This document shows positions 29,591 to 39,200 of a stretch of 64,000 nucleotides of DNA, one piece after another (position 1 is the first letter of the stretch; each line of letters starts with the position of its first letter). The stretch covers positions 372,001-436,000 of the forward strand of contig NZ_CADIJY010000002.1 of assembly GCF_902859735.1 (NCBI RefSeq), given 5' to 3'. The translations under genes were made by a program, and so were the position numbers. The notes beneath the pieces were generated by a model. The model did not search any database, was not told the DNA's origin, and was given only the letters and a program-made list of their open reading frames with translations. The stretch comes from Achromobacter aegrifaciens (GTDB lineage Bacteria > Pseudomonadota > Gammaproteobacteria > Burkholderiales > Burkholderiaceae_B).

Positions 29591-30585
29591 GCCGTGGCTC
29601 CTAGGCGCAAGGCGCCGGGTTTGATGCATAGGCAGCGGTGTCCGCCCTGCACGCGCGCGGGGAAGGGCTGGGCACAGCGGGCTTCGGCCGCCGGGCAGCG
29701 CTCGCGGAAGGCGCAGCCGCGGATGGCGGTGTCCAGCGAGGGGACGGCGCCGGCGATGGTGGGCAGGTCGGCGCGCGGCGCGGTGCGTCCGGGCTGGGGG
29801 ATGCAGTTCAGCAGCATCGCGGTATAGGGATGGCTGGGTTGCTCCAGCACTTCGCGCACGCTGCCGCCTTCGACGATGTCGCCCGCGTACATGACGATGA
29901 CATGGTCGGCGATGCGCGCCACCAGGCCCATGTCATGGGAGATGAACACCATGCCCAGACCGAACTCGGCCTGGATGTCGCGCAGCAGGTCCAGCAGCTC
30001 GGCCTGCACGGTGACGTCCAGCGCGGTGGTGGGCTCGTCGGCGATCAGCAGCTCGGGACCGCACATGAGCGCCATTGCGATCATGACGCGCTGGCGCAGT
30101 CCGCCCGAAAGTTCAAAGGGATACTGCCGCATGCGGTCGCGGGGATTGGCGATGCCGACGCGGCGCAGCAGGTACTCCGCGCGTTCTTCAGCCGCGCGCC
30201 GGCTGACACGCTTGTGCCGGCGCAGCACGTCGACCAGCTGGGTGCCGATGGGGAACACCGGGTTCAGCGAGGTCATCGGATCCTGGAAGATCATGGCGAT
30301 GCGCGCGCCGCGCAGCTGCGCCAGTTCGGCGGGCGTGAGCGCCGCCAAGTCCTGGCCGGCGAACTCCAGCTTCGCCACGCGGCGGCGCGCGGCCGCCGGC
30401 AGCAGGTCCAGCAGCGCCAGCGCGGTCAACGATTTGCCGCAACCCGATTCGCCCACGATGCACAGTGTCTTGCCGCGCTCCAGGCTGAAGTCCACCGCGC
30501 GCACCACGTGCTTGACGTGGGTGGGCGTCTGGATGTCGATGTGCAGATCCTGGACCCGCAGCAGGGGATGGCTGGTATCGGTCAT
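29587..30585 (-). CDS. Peptide-type ABC transporter ATPase (DppD/OppD group)
   Basis: A 332-residue ABC ATPase: Walker A GESGCGKS, Q-loop in IFQDPMTSLNP, signature LSGGLRQR, Walker B LLIADEPTTALD. The C-terminus carries the Fe-S-type cysteine cluster of this group (RGCAFRERCPAAEARC and a later HRCLC). It is four bases downstream of the DppC-type permease and overlaps the second ATPase. Confidence 0.93.
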   Translation of the reverse strand: MTDTSHPLLRVQDLHIDIQTPTHVKHVVRAVDFSLERGKTLCIVGESGCGKSLTALALLDLLPAAARRRVAKLEFAGQDLAALTPAELAQLRGARIAMIFQDPMTSLNPVFPIGTQLVDVLRRHKRVSRRAAEERAEYLLRRVGIANPRDRMRQYPFELSGGLRQRVMIAMALMCGPELLIADEPTTALDVTVQAELLDLLRDIQAEFGLGMVFISHDMGLVARIADHVIVMYAGDIVEGGSVREVLEQPSHPYTAMLLNCIPQPGRTAPRADLPTIAGAVPSLDTAIRGCAFRERCPAAEARCAQPFPARVQGGHRCLCIKPGALRLGATA

Positions 30586-30589
30586 GGGG

Positions 30590-31459
30590 TCAGCCCTTCT
30601 TCATTTGCACGGCACGCAGCGATTCGCCCGCGCGGTTCACGCACAACACCAGCACGAACAGCACCACGCTGGGGATCACCACCAGCGAGGGCTGGAACAG
30701 CATGTTCTCCTTGCCTTCGGCGATCATCAGGCCCAGCGACGGCATCGGCGCCGGCACGCCCAGGCCCAGGAACGACAGCGACGCTTCCAGCGTGATCGCC
30801 ATGGCGGCGTCCACGGTGCCGATGATGAGCAGGTTGCCCACCAGGTTGGGCAGGATGTCGCGCCAGATGATCTGCAGATGGGTGCAGCCCTGCAGGCGCG
30901 AGGCCGTGACGAACTCGGCGTTGCGCAGGCCGGCCGCCATGGTGCGGGCCACCAGCGCATAGCGTTCCCACAGCAACAGGCCCAGCACCAGCACGACCAC
31001 GGTGAGCGAGGCGCCCACCACCGACACCACCGCCAGCGCCACCAGGATGATGGGCAGCGCCAGGCGCGCGGTGATCAGGAAGGACACGGCGCGATCCACC
31101 GCGCCGCCGAAGTAGCCGGCGGTCACGCCCAGCGTGGTGCCGATCAGCCCGCCCATCAGCGCGACCGACAGGCCGATCAGCGCCGACACGCGCACGCCGT
31201 ACAGCGCGCGCGCCAGCACGTCGCGGCCCAGCTGGTCGGTGCCGAGGATGTGGTTCCAGCTGCCGTCTTCGCCCCAGACGGGCTCTTGCAGCCGCGCCAG
31301 CAGGTCCTGCGTGTACGGGTCGTGCGGGACGAGGTAGGGGCCCAGCAGTCCGGCCAGCACCAGCAGCGCCAGCACGGCCAGGCCCAGGTTGCGGCCCAGG
31401 CGGGCCGCGCGTGCGCCGCGCGAGCGGACGGGAAAGGAGGAGGCGATGACGCTGCTCAT
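30590..31459 (-). CDS. Peptide-type ABC transporter permease (DppC group)
   Basis: A 289-residue permease with about six helices. The N-terminal soluble segment DPYTQDLLARLQEPVWGED is followed by ILGTDQLGRDVLARALYGVR, the diagnostic DppC stretch, and the EAA-type ATPase contact loop lies toward the C-terminus. I chose the ATG at 31459, which overlaps the DppB-type stop as ATGA, over a longer in-frame start. Confidence 0.92.
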   Translation of the reverse strand: MSSVIASSFPVRSRGARAARLGRNLGLAVLALLVLAGLLGPYLVPHDPYTQDLLARLQEPVWGEDGSWNHILGTDQLGRDVLARALYGVRVSALIGLSVALMGGLIGTTLGVTAGYFGGAVDRAVSFLITARLALPIILVALAVVSVVGASLTVVVLVLGLLLWERYALVARTMAAGLRNAEFVTASRLQGCTHLQIIWRDILPNLVGNLLIIGTVDAAMAITLEASLSFLGLGVPAPMPSLGLMIAEGKENMLFQPSLVVIPSVVLFVLVLCVNRAGESLRAVQMKKG

Positions 31460-32373
31460 GAGGAAACTCGCACGCGGGGGTCGAGCCAACCGTTGATCAG
31501 GTCGGCGACCAGGGTCAGGACGATGTAGATCAGGGCGAAGATCAGGATCAGCGCCTGCATCGTGGGAAAGTCGCCGCGCAGGATCGAGGTCCAGGCCAGG
31601 AGGCCCGCGCCGTTGATGGCGAACACGGTCTCGATGACGACGGAACCGGCCAGCAGCGTGCCCATCTGGGCCGCGGCCAGCGACACCAGCGGCCGCAAGG
31701 CGTTGCGCAGCGCGTACTTGAGCACCACGCTCGGGCCGCCCAGGCCCATGGCCCGCGCAGTCCGGATGTAGTCGGTGGCCAGCACGGTTTCCATCTCGGA
31801 CTTCATCAGGCGCAGCATTGCCGGCATGGCGAACAGCCCCAGCGCGGTCACCGGCATCACGTAGTGCTTCCAGCTGTCAAAGCCCGAGGCCGGCAGCCAT
31901 TGGTTGCGCACGCTGAAAAGGATGATGAGCAGGAAGGCCAGGCAGAACGGCGGCATGGCCTGGGCGCAGGCCGACAGCAGCATGGTGGCGCGGTCGATCA
32001 GCGAGCCGCGGCGCAGTCCGGCGACCACGCCCAGCGGTATCGCCAGCAGCAGCGCGAACAGCATGGCGGCCAGGCCCAGCTTGGCGGTGGCGGGGAAATG
32101 CTGGGTCAGCAGTTCGGCCACCGGGCGGCTGAAGTACAGGCTGTCGCCGAAGTCGCCGCGGGCGACGCCGCCCAGCCAGCGGCCGTACTGCACCAGGATG
32201 GGGTCGTTGAAGCCGTGCAGCTGCGCCAGGCGGGCCGCGTCGGCGGCGCTGCCTTCACCGGCCAGGCGCGCCGCCGGGTTGCCGGAAGCGAACACCAGCG
32301 AGAAGCTGATCAGCGAGACGAACACCACCAGCAGCGCGGACACAATCAGGCGGCGGAACAGGAATGCAATCAT
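31456..32373 (-). CDS. Peptide-type ABC transporter permease (DppB group)
   Basis: A 305-residue inner-membrane permease. The N-terminal MIAFLFRRLIVSALLVVFVS and the motif DPILVQYGRWLGGVARGDFG are diagnostic of DppB/OppB. TDYIRTARAMGLGG is the ATPase-contact (EAA) loop. It is the first of the membrane genes, 85 bases after the binding-protein gene; that gap contains a strong hairpin. Confidence 0.92.
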   Translation of the reverse strand: MIAFLFRRLIVSALLVVFVSLISFSLVFASGNPAARLAGEGSAADAARLAQLHGFNDPILVQYGRWLGGVARGDFGDSLYFSRPVAELLTQHFPATAKLGLAAMLFALLLAIPLGVVAGLRRGSLIDRATMLLSACAQAMPPFCLAFLLIILFSVRNQWLPASGFDSWKHYVMPVTALGLFAMPAMLRLMKSEMETVLATDYIRTARAMGLGGPSVVLKYALRNALRPLVSLAAAQMGTLLAGSVVIETVFAINGAGLLAWTSILRGDFPTMQALILIFALIYIVLTLVADLINGWLDPRVRVSS

Positions 32374-32408
32374 GGGGCTACCTATGACGGAATGCGCCGG
32401 AGAGGCCG

Positions 32409-32438
32409 CCGCTCCCGCCCGGCCGGGCGTGGGAGCGG
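32409..32438 (-). other. Stable intercistronic hairpin after the solute-binding protein gene
   Basis: CCGCTCCCGCCCGG and CCGGGCGTGGGAGCGG form a long stem with a two-base bulge and a tiny loop. No T tract follows. Such stems after binding-protein genes commonly protect the upstream mRNA and lower expression of the permease genes. Confidence 0.6.
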
Positions 32439-32458
32439 GGCCGCGCCGGCGGCGCCGG

Positions 32459-33964
32459 TCAGTTCCAGCGGGCCTTGTAGAAACGCGGGAACTCGTCGCC
32501 GTCGACCGAGAAGTTCAGGTCCTTGGACTGCACGGCGTTGAGCGAGTGGTTCCACAGCGGCACCCAGTAGGCCTGTTCGGCCACGATCTTCTGGGCGGCG
32601 GCGTAGTTCTTGGCGCGCAGCTCGCGGTCCACGGAGGTGTCGGCGGTTTCCAGGTACTTGATGACTTCCGGGTTGCGCGCCTGGTCGTCCGGACCGCCGC
32701 GGAAGAAGTTGCTGGTCGACAGCGCCGCGTCGGCGATGCCGTAGGAGCCCCAGTTGGACGACAGCATGGCGATCTTGCCTTCGCGCCAGTTGGTCATGGC
32801 GGTGCCGTACTGCTGTTCGACCAGGTTCAGCTTGATGCCGGCCTGCGCCATCTGCGCGGCGGCGGCGTCCAGGATGGCGCGCGGCGGGGCAGAGATCACC
32901 AGGTCCAGCGTCACGCCGTTGGGGTAGCCGGCCTGGGCCAGCAGCTGCTTGGCGCGGGCCGGATCGAACTTGTAGGACTGCACGTCGGCGGCGCAGCCGA
33001 ACTGGGCCGGGTTGCAGGCCGCGTTGATCACCTTGGAGGCGCCGCCTACCAGGGCCTTGCGGATGGCTTCGCGGTCGATGGCGTAGTTGATCGCCTGGCG
33101 CACTTCCTGCTTGGCCAGCGGCGACTTGCCGTCGTCAGCGCGCGGGTTCAGCGAGATGTAGCTGATGCGCATGATGCTGCTGCTCTTGACTGTGACGGCC
33201 GGCTGCTTTTCCATGCGCTTGGCCACGTCCGGCGGTACGCGCCAGATCCAGTCCAGGCCGCCGGACAACATCTCGGCGTATTGGGTATTGGCGTCCGGCA
33301 GCACGCGCACCACGAGCTTCTGCACGGCGGGCTTGGGGCCGAAGTAGTCCTCGAAGCGCTCGTACACGTAGCGGCTGCCGGGCTGGCTTTCCACCAGGCG
33401 GTAGGGGCCGGTGCCGATGGGCTTGGCGCCCATGTCGGACTGGTTGGCCTCGTAGTACTTGCGCGGATAGATCGGCAGGTTTTCCGACAGCATTTCCAGC
33501 GCCAGCGGGTACGGCGTCTTCATCTTGATGCGGACGGTATCGTCGGAAGCCTTTTCGGCCTTGGCGATCCAGGCCACCTGGTTCTGGAAGCGCGCCTTGT
33601 AGCCTTCGGATGACACCAGGTTCAGGGTGTACAGCACGTCGTCGATGGTGAGCAACGAGCCGTCATGGAACTTCACGTCCTTGCGGATGGGCAGTTCGAT
33701 CGTGGTGTCGTCCACGAACTTGTAGCCGGTGGCGATGGCCGGACCGAATTCGCCCGTGTCCTGGTTCTTCTGCAGCAGTCCCGAGAACACCATGCGCGCC
33801 AGCGCCAGGCCGGGACGGTCCGATTCCTTGTAGGCGTCCAGCGTGGCGGGCGCCGCGTCGAACGCGATGTTGAGGGAGTTGTCAGCCTTGTTGGCCTGGG
33901 CGGCATGGGCGCCAAGCGCCAATAGCGCCGCGCTCAAAAGCTTCACGGTACGGGTCAGCTGCAT
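32459..33964 (-). CDS. Peptide-type ABC transporter solute-binding protein (SBP family 5)
   Basis: A 501-residue periplasmic binding protein with a signal peptide (MQLTRTVKLLSAALLALG, cleavage near AAQA). Family-5 landmarks are LNIAFDAAPATLDAYKES at the mature N-terminus, KDVKFHDGSLLTIDDVLYTL and GTGPYRLVESQPGSRYVYER. No lipobox cysteine is visible, so it is soluble. Family 5 binds peptides, opines, glutathione or nickel; the ligand cannot be read. It heads the transporter genes; its promoter should lie in the 178-base gap after gntR. Confidence 0.92.
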   Translation of the reverse strand: MQLTRTVKLLSAALLALGAHAAQANKADNSLNIAFDAAPATLDAYKESDRPGLALARMVFSGLLQKNQDTGEFGPAIATGYKFVDDTTIELPIRKDVKFHDGSLLTIDDVLYTLNLVSSEGYKARFQNQVAWIAKAEKASDDTVRIKMKTPYPLALEMLSENLPIYPRKYYEANQSDMGAKPIGTGPYRLVESQPGSRYVYERFEDYFGPKPAVQKLVVRVLPDANTQYAEMLSGGLDWIWRVPPDVAKRMEKQPAVTVKSSSIMRISYISLNPRADDGKSPLAKQEVRQAINYAIDREAIRKALVGGASKVINAACNPAQFGCAADVQSYKFDPARAKQLLAQAGYPNGVTLDLVISAPPRAILDAAAAQMAQAGIKLNLVEQQYGTAMTNWREGKIAMLSSNWGSYGIADAALSTSNFFRGGPDDQARNPEVIKYLETADTSVDRELRAKNYAAAQKIVAEQAYWVPLWNHSLNAVQSKDLNFSVDGDEFPRFYKARWN

Positions 33965-34142
33965 GTTTTCACCTTGATGTGTTTTAGGTATGGGACTTAC
34001 GGGTACTGCGGAACTGCTGTTTGCGTATCGGCGGGCAAGCCGCTCCCCTTGCCGCAGGCGGCGCGTTCTGCGCCGGCGGTGCTTGTTCTGTCGGTAAGGG
34101 GAGGGGCCTGGCGTTCAGGCCGGGGTTCAGGCGTTCATCAAA

Positions 34143-34877
34143 TCATCGGATCCCAGCGCTGCCGAAGTCTTCCCGCAGGCGGGCCAGGATGCCGACCAGG
34201 TGGTCGTGCATGGCGTGGCGCGCGCGGATGGGATCGCGGTCGGAAATGGCCGCGAGGATGCGTTCGTGTTCCTGCTGGGCTTCGCTCCACACCTTGGTGG
34301 TCACGAAGTGCTCTTCAAGACGGTTGAATACGGGACTCAGCGTGCTGAGGTGCCAGATATGGGAAATTGCCGCCGCCAGGGCGGCGTTGCCGCAGGCCGC
34401 GCCGATCGCGCTGTGGAAGGCGCGGTCGTGCACGCTGGGCGATTCGGTCAGGGACATGCCTTCGTGCGCGGCGCGGATCGCCGCGATCTGGGCGGGCGAT
34501 GCCTTTTGCGCCGCCAGGGCTGCGCACTCGGGTTCCAGCAGCAAACGGGTTTCCAGCAGGTCGAAGGGGCCGATGTCGGTGGCTTCGACGCCGTTGGCGG
34601 CAACCGGTGCCTGCTGCGGCGACAGGTACTGGCCGTCTTCGCGCGCCGGGTTCACGAACACGCCCGTGCCTACGCGCACTTCCACATAGCCTTCGATTTC
34701 CAGCGCGATCAGCGCCTCGCGCACCGAGGCGCGGCTGACCTGCAACTGTTCAGCCAGTTCGCGCTCTGCCGGCAGCCGCCCGCCCGCGGGGAAGTCGCCC
34801 GCCTTGATGCGCGCGGCGATCTGGTCGGCAATCATGCGGTAGAGGCGGGTGGAGGCGACGGCCTGGAGAGAGGTCAT
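34143..34877 (-). CDS. GntR-family regulator, FadR subfamily
   Basis: A 244-residue regulator. The N-terminal winged helix reads GGRLPAERELAEQLQVSRAS followed by VREALIALEIEGYVEVR. The C-terminal FCD all-helical ligand domain has metal-binding histidines in HDRAFHSAI, EQQEH-type and HAMHDH segments. FCD regulators usually bind carboxylates. It stands between the amidohydrolase and ABC transporter genes and has a palindromic operator 108 bases upstream, so self-regulation and control of the transport/catabolic operon are likely. Confidence 0.9.
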   Translation of the reverse strand: MTSLQAVASTRLYRMIADQIAARIKAGDFPAGGRLPAERELAEQLQVSRASVREALIALEIEGYVEVRVGTGVFVNPAREDGQYLSPQQAPVAANGVEATDIGPFDLLETRLLLEPECAALAAQKASPAQIAAIRAAHEGMSLTESPSVHDRAFHSAIGAACGNAALAAAISHIWHLSTLSPVFNRLEEHFVTTKVWSEAQQEHERILAAISDRDPIRARHAMHDHLVGILARLREDFGSAGIR

Positions 34878-34984
34878 TGTTGCGTTTGGATGAATGGTCG
34901 GGATGTAGAGGGTAATGGGTCTGCCCGGGCTTTGTCTTGCATGCCCCCCGGGCGATCACCAAGGGTGCCTGGATATCTGGTGGC

Positions 34985-35003
34985 CCAGTGGTCAGGCCAC
35001 TGG
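34985..35003. promoter_or_regulatory. Palindromic FadR-type operator upstream of gntR
   Basis: CCAGTGGTCAGGCCACTGG is a perfect 7+7 inverted repeat. Its centre TGGTCAGGCCA is one base away from the E. coli FadR core TGGTCNGACCA. It lies in the 261-base gap between the amidohydrolase stop and gntR start, which holds no other gene. Confidence 0.75.
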
Positions 35004-35138
35004 ACGAAATGTACCGGAGGCGCCCCGGCTTGTGAACCGGGCTTTTCCATTTCTAGGGAAAACCACTAGCGCGGCTTTTGCGCCACGGCAGCGGACTTGC
35101 GACCGGCGTCCGCGGCGGGACGCCGGCGGCGCGCGGGG

Positions 35139-36158
35139 TCAGCCCGAAGCCAGTCCGCCGAAGAAGCGCGAGGCGTTCGATTCCAGGCCTTCGATGTAAT
35201 AGCCGCCCTCTTGCACGATCAGGGTGGGCAGCGCCAGGCCGCCGACTTCCCGGCCCAGGCGTTCGAAGCCGTTTTCGCTGACGGCGACCATGGCCTGCGG
35301 GTCCTTCTCGAAGATGTCGAAGCCCAGCGACAGCACCAGGGCGTCGGGTTGGAACAGTTCGATGGCGCGGCGCGCCTCTCCCAGCTTGTCGAAGAACACC
35401 GATTCCGGCGAGCCATGGGGCATGGGCAGGTTGATGTTGTAGCCGTATCCCGGGCCGGCGCCGCGCTCGTCCTCGTAGCCCGCGACGACGGGATAGAAGT
35501 TCTCGGGATCGCCGTGGATGGACACGTACAGGACGTCGCTGCGTTCGTAGAAGATCTCCTGGATGCCCTGGCCGTGGTGCATGTCGGTGTCCAGGATCGC
35601 CACGCGCGGAAAGCGCGAGGTCAGGCGCTGCGCGGCGATCGCGGCGTTGTTCAGGTAGCAGAAGCCGCCGGCCGCATCGCGCCGCGCGTGATGTCCGGGC
35701 GGACGGCAGATGGCGTAGGCGTGGCGCTCGCCCGCCAACAGCGCATCGGCGCCGGCGATGGCGCATTGCGCCGACCAGTAGGCAGAGTGCCAGGTGTGCT
35801 GGCCGACCGGGCAGCTGCCATCGGCCAGGTAACGCGCGGCCTGGGCCAGCACGCCGCGCAAGGCGTTGGGTTGGCGCACGAAGACGTTGGAGACGACCTC
35901 GTCGCCCCAGTCGTCGGGCAATTGCTTCCAGGCGGAGTGCGCCCCTTGCAGGAAACGCAGGTAGTCCAGCGTGTGGACCGCCGAGATCGCGCCCGCGCCC
36001 TGGTCGGGCGGCGCCTGCACGTCAAAGCCCAGTTTGCGCGCGGCCTCGGCCAACGCGTCCAGGCGCGATGGCACTTCCTGGGGCGTGCGCATCTTGCCGC
36101 GCGAGAAATAGGTCTGCGGATGGTGCAGTTTCTGGTCGTCGTGGAAGTATGCCTTCAT
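35139..36158 (-). CDS. Histone-deacetylase-superfamily amidohydrolase (acetylpolyamine amidohydrolase type)
   Basis: A 339-residue zinc amidohydrolase of the HDAC/AphA fold. Visible active-site parts are RPPGHHA (the two catalytic His), DTDMHHGQG (zinc Asp and His), a later LSLGFDIFEKDP (zinc Asp) and the terminal EGGYYIEGLESN. The N-terminus MKAYFHDDQKLHHP is typical of acetylpolyamine deacetylases. It removes acyl groups from amines, perhaps from an imported substrate. The ATG at 36158 is preferred to one four codons upstream. It is upstream of gntR on the same strand. Confidence 0.87.
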   Translation of the reverse strand: MKAYFHDDQKLHHPQTYFSRGKMRTPQEVPSRLDALAEAARKLGFDVQAPPDQGAGAISAVHTLDYLRFLQGAHSAWKQLPDDWGDEVVSNVFVRQPNALRGVLAQAARYLADGSCPVGQHTWHSAYWSAQCAIAGADALLAGERHAYAICRPPGHHARRDAAGGFCYLNNAAIAAQRLTSRFPRVAILDTDMHHGQGIQEIFYERSDVLYVSIHGDPENFYPVVAGYEDERGAGPGYGYNINLPMPHGSPESVFFDKLGEARRAIELFQPDALVLSLGFDIFEKDPQAMVAVSENGFERLGREVGGLALPTLIVQEGGYYIEGLESNASRFFGGLASG

Positions 36159-36278
36159 GCGGGGTGACACCTGGTTGCGGGTTGACGCGACGCCGGCCGG
36201 GTCTGTCGTCCCGGGCAGGCGGCCAAGACGACGTTATACGTGGCCGCGCTGCGAAGGACAATTGGCAACACCCAGGAT

Positions 36279-39200
36279 TCAGCGCAAGGCGGCGCGCGCG
36301 GCGGTCTCCAGACTTACCAGGCGTTCATGGAGCTTGCCGCGGTCCTGGGCTGCCGCATACTGCCCCATCTGCATGCAGAGGTCGGCCACGGCGGTCTTTC
36401 CTATCATGGCGAACGCGCCGCGGATCGAATGGCATTGTTCGCGCACGCCTTGAAAGTCCGCTCGCGCCAGCGCGTCGCGGATGGCCGCCAGCGAGAAGCC
36501 CAGGCTGGAGTCCAGCGCCGCCAGGACGGCGGGATCCGGCGGCAACGCCGTCGGTTCGGCAAGCCCCGCGGGCTCTTCATTCAGCCGCGCCCGCGGAATG
36601 TGCTCGCTTATGATGCGCCGTAGCGTACGCAGCGACATGGGCTTGAGCAGCACCGCGTCGAAGTCCGCCTGACTGTTGTGCAGTTCGTCCGGCTCCACGT
36701 GCGCCGTGACCGCGACGACCGGCAGCCTGGGGCCGCGTTCGCGCAGGAACTGCGCCAGCGCATAACCGTTGATCTCGGGCATGGAGATGTCCGTCAGCAC
36801 CATGTCGTAGCGGCGCATCTTCACGCAGCGCATCGCCGCCGCCGCTCCTTCCGCCGCGTCTGCCGCGACGCCCAGGGCGGCCAGCTGGTCCAGGATCAGT
36901 TCGCGGTTGGCCGGATGGTCGTCGACCACCAGCACGCGGATGTCCTGAGGCAGGGCGTCGGGCGCAGGCGTTGCGGGGTCGTCCGCGGACGGCGCAGCGT
37001 TCAGCGTTTGCGCGCAGGGATGCAAGGGCAGCGTCACCGTGAATGTGGCGCCCCCGTCGGCGGGGCAGGCGACGGCGATCGTGCCGTCCATCATTTCCAC
37101 GAGCTTCTTGCTGATCGGCAGGCCCAGTCCGGAGCCGCCGTAGCGGCGGTTTATCGAGCTGTCGGTCTGCGCGTACAGCGTGAACACGCGATCCGCCTGT
37201 TCGGGCGTCATCCCGATGCCTGTGTCGCGCACGCGCATGAGCATGGAATCCGCCAGCGCAGGGTCGCGCGCAGGCTCGACCGTGATTTCCACTGCGCCCG
37301 CGTCGGTGAACTTGAGGGCATTGCCGACCAGATTGACCAGAACCTGACGTATCCGCGTCGGGTCGCCGGCATAGATCTGGGCCACCTCGCTGCCGACAGT
37401 GGCGGACAGTTGCACTCCCTTGGCGAGCGCGGCGGGCTTGAACATCGCGACGACCTGGGCGACAAGCTGCGGCAGGTCGAACGGTATGCGCTCGACCGTC
37501 ATCTGCCCCGACTCCATGCGCGACACGTCCAGAATGTCGTTGATGAGATCAACCAGTGCGCGCGAAGCGTTGCGGACGGTGCGCAGACGCCCGCCCTGGC
37601 CGGCGGCGGCCGGATCCCGGTCCAGCAGTTCCAGGTGGCCCAGGACCAGGCTCAGGGGAGTGCGGATCTCGTGGCTCATGCTGGCCAGGAAGACGGACTT
37701 TGCCCGCGCGGCATCGATCGCGGCGATGCGCGCGTCCTCGCGCTTCTTTTCGATGTCCTTGCGGGCCGTGGCGTCCGAGAAGCTGCACAGCAGCACGTCA
37801 TCGCCGTGATAGCGGGTCTTGACGATGTTGACCAGCAGTTCGCATTCGCGGCCATCGTCCAGCGTCAGGGTAAGTTCGCGGTCGCGCTGCAGCCAGGCCT
37901 CGCGGTCGCCGCGGGCGTGGCAGTCACGCAGCAAGGCATGCAGCGACACGCCTGGCGCGGCGCGGGCAGCGTAACGCTGCATCATCGCGTTTTGCAGCAG
38001 CGCCTCGCCGCTTGCGCAGGACACCAGTCCCACGCCGAACTGCGCCGATGCGATGATGGAGCGGTTCATGTGCTCGCTTTCAAACACATGCTGCGAACGG
38101 CGGTACACGGGGGCCAGGGCCTTGCGGCTGAACCACAGCAAGAGCGCCCAGAGCGTCCCGAGCAGCAGCACGGTTACGGTCAGGTATAGCGTGAGGCTGG
38201 GCAGAAGCGCGGCGGCGACGGTGCGCCAGGAATAGGCATACACCAGGGTCCAACCGGTATCGAGCAACCGCGCGCCGACGCTGAACACGCCGTCCTGATA
38301 GCGCGTCAGGGGTTCTTGCGCCGCCTGCTTCCACGGATGCGACGCCAGCGCGATCCGGCTGGGCGTATCCAGGCCTGCGGCGGATTGCGCGCGGTCGGAC
38401 TCGAGCAGGATGCCGCCATTGCCGTCGACCAGCGCCACGGCGGTGCCCGCGGGGATGTCATCCAGGCGGGCTGCCAGGGCGCTGACGGGGTAGTCGCTGA
38501 CGAAGATCATGAACGGCTGGGGCCCGTCGAACGCGGGTTCGACCAGCTTGATCACGTTTTGGCCCGTCAGCGGATTGATTGCGGGCGGCTGCCAGAGGAT
38601 GCGCCGGCTGGTCTCCCATTGTTTGGCCACGGCGGGATCGGACAGCATGCCGAGGTCATAGGACAGTTGGCCGATGAGACCGGCGGTGTCCGCCGCGCCC
38701 AGGTGCTCGAGCAACTGCGCATAGGGCGTGGAGGGCGCGGGCATCAGGGCCAGGAAACTCAGGTCCGGACTGTAGCCGTAAGCCGTCAGCGGCAGCTTTC
38801 TTTCGCGCTCGCTGGCCGTCGCGGTGAACGCCTGCAGTTCCGTCATGCCCAGGTAGCGGGCGTAGCTGGTCGGGGGCGAGGCGGCCGTGACGCTGCCGGC
38901 CGCCAGAATGGATGGCAGGCCCGCGCCGACCTGCAGCCGCGCGTGGCCGCCGCCAGCGCGGAAAGCCGCCTCGGTTTCGGGCGTGGGCGCGGGGCGCGCC
39001 TGCCAGAGCAGCTCCGCATGGATGACGCCGCGCCGCATGGCCGTCTGCTTGCCTTCGAGGTCCAGCGCCACCTGGGACTGGTGCGCGACGAGTTCCGTGT
39101 GCAGCCTGGAGATGGCGGCATGCGCGGAGTGATAAAGCACCAGGCACGCCGCGACCACGATCAGGACGGACAGCACGATGCCGCCTCCGAACAGCATCAC

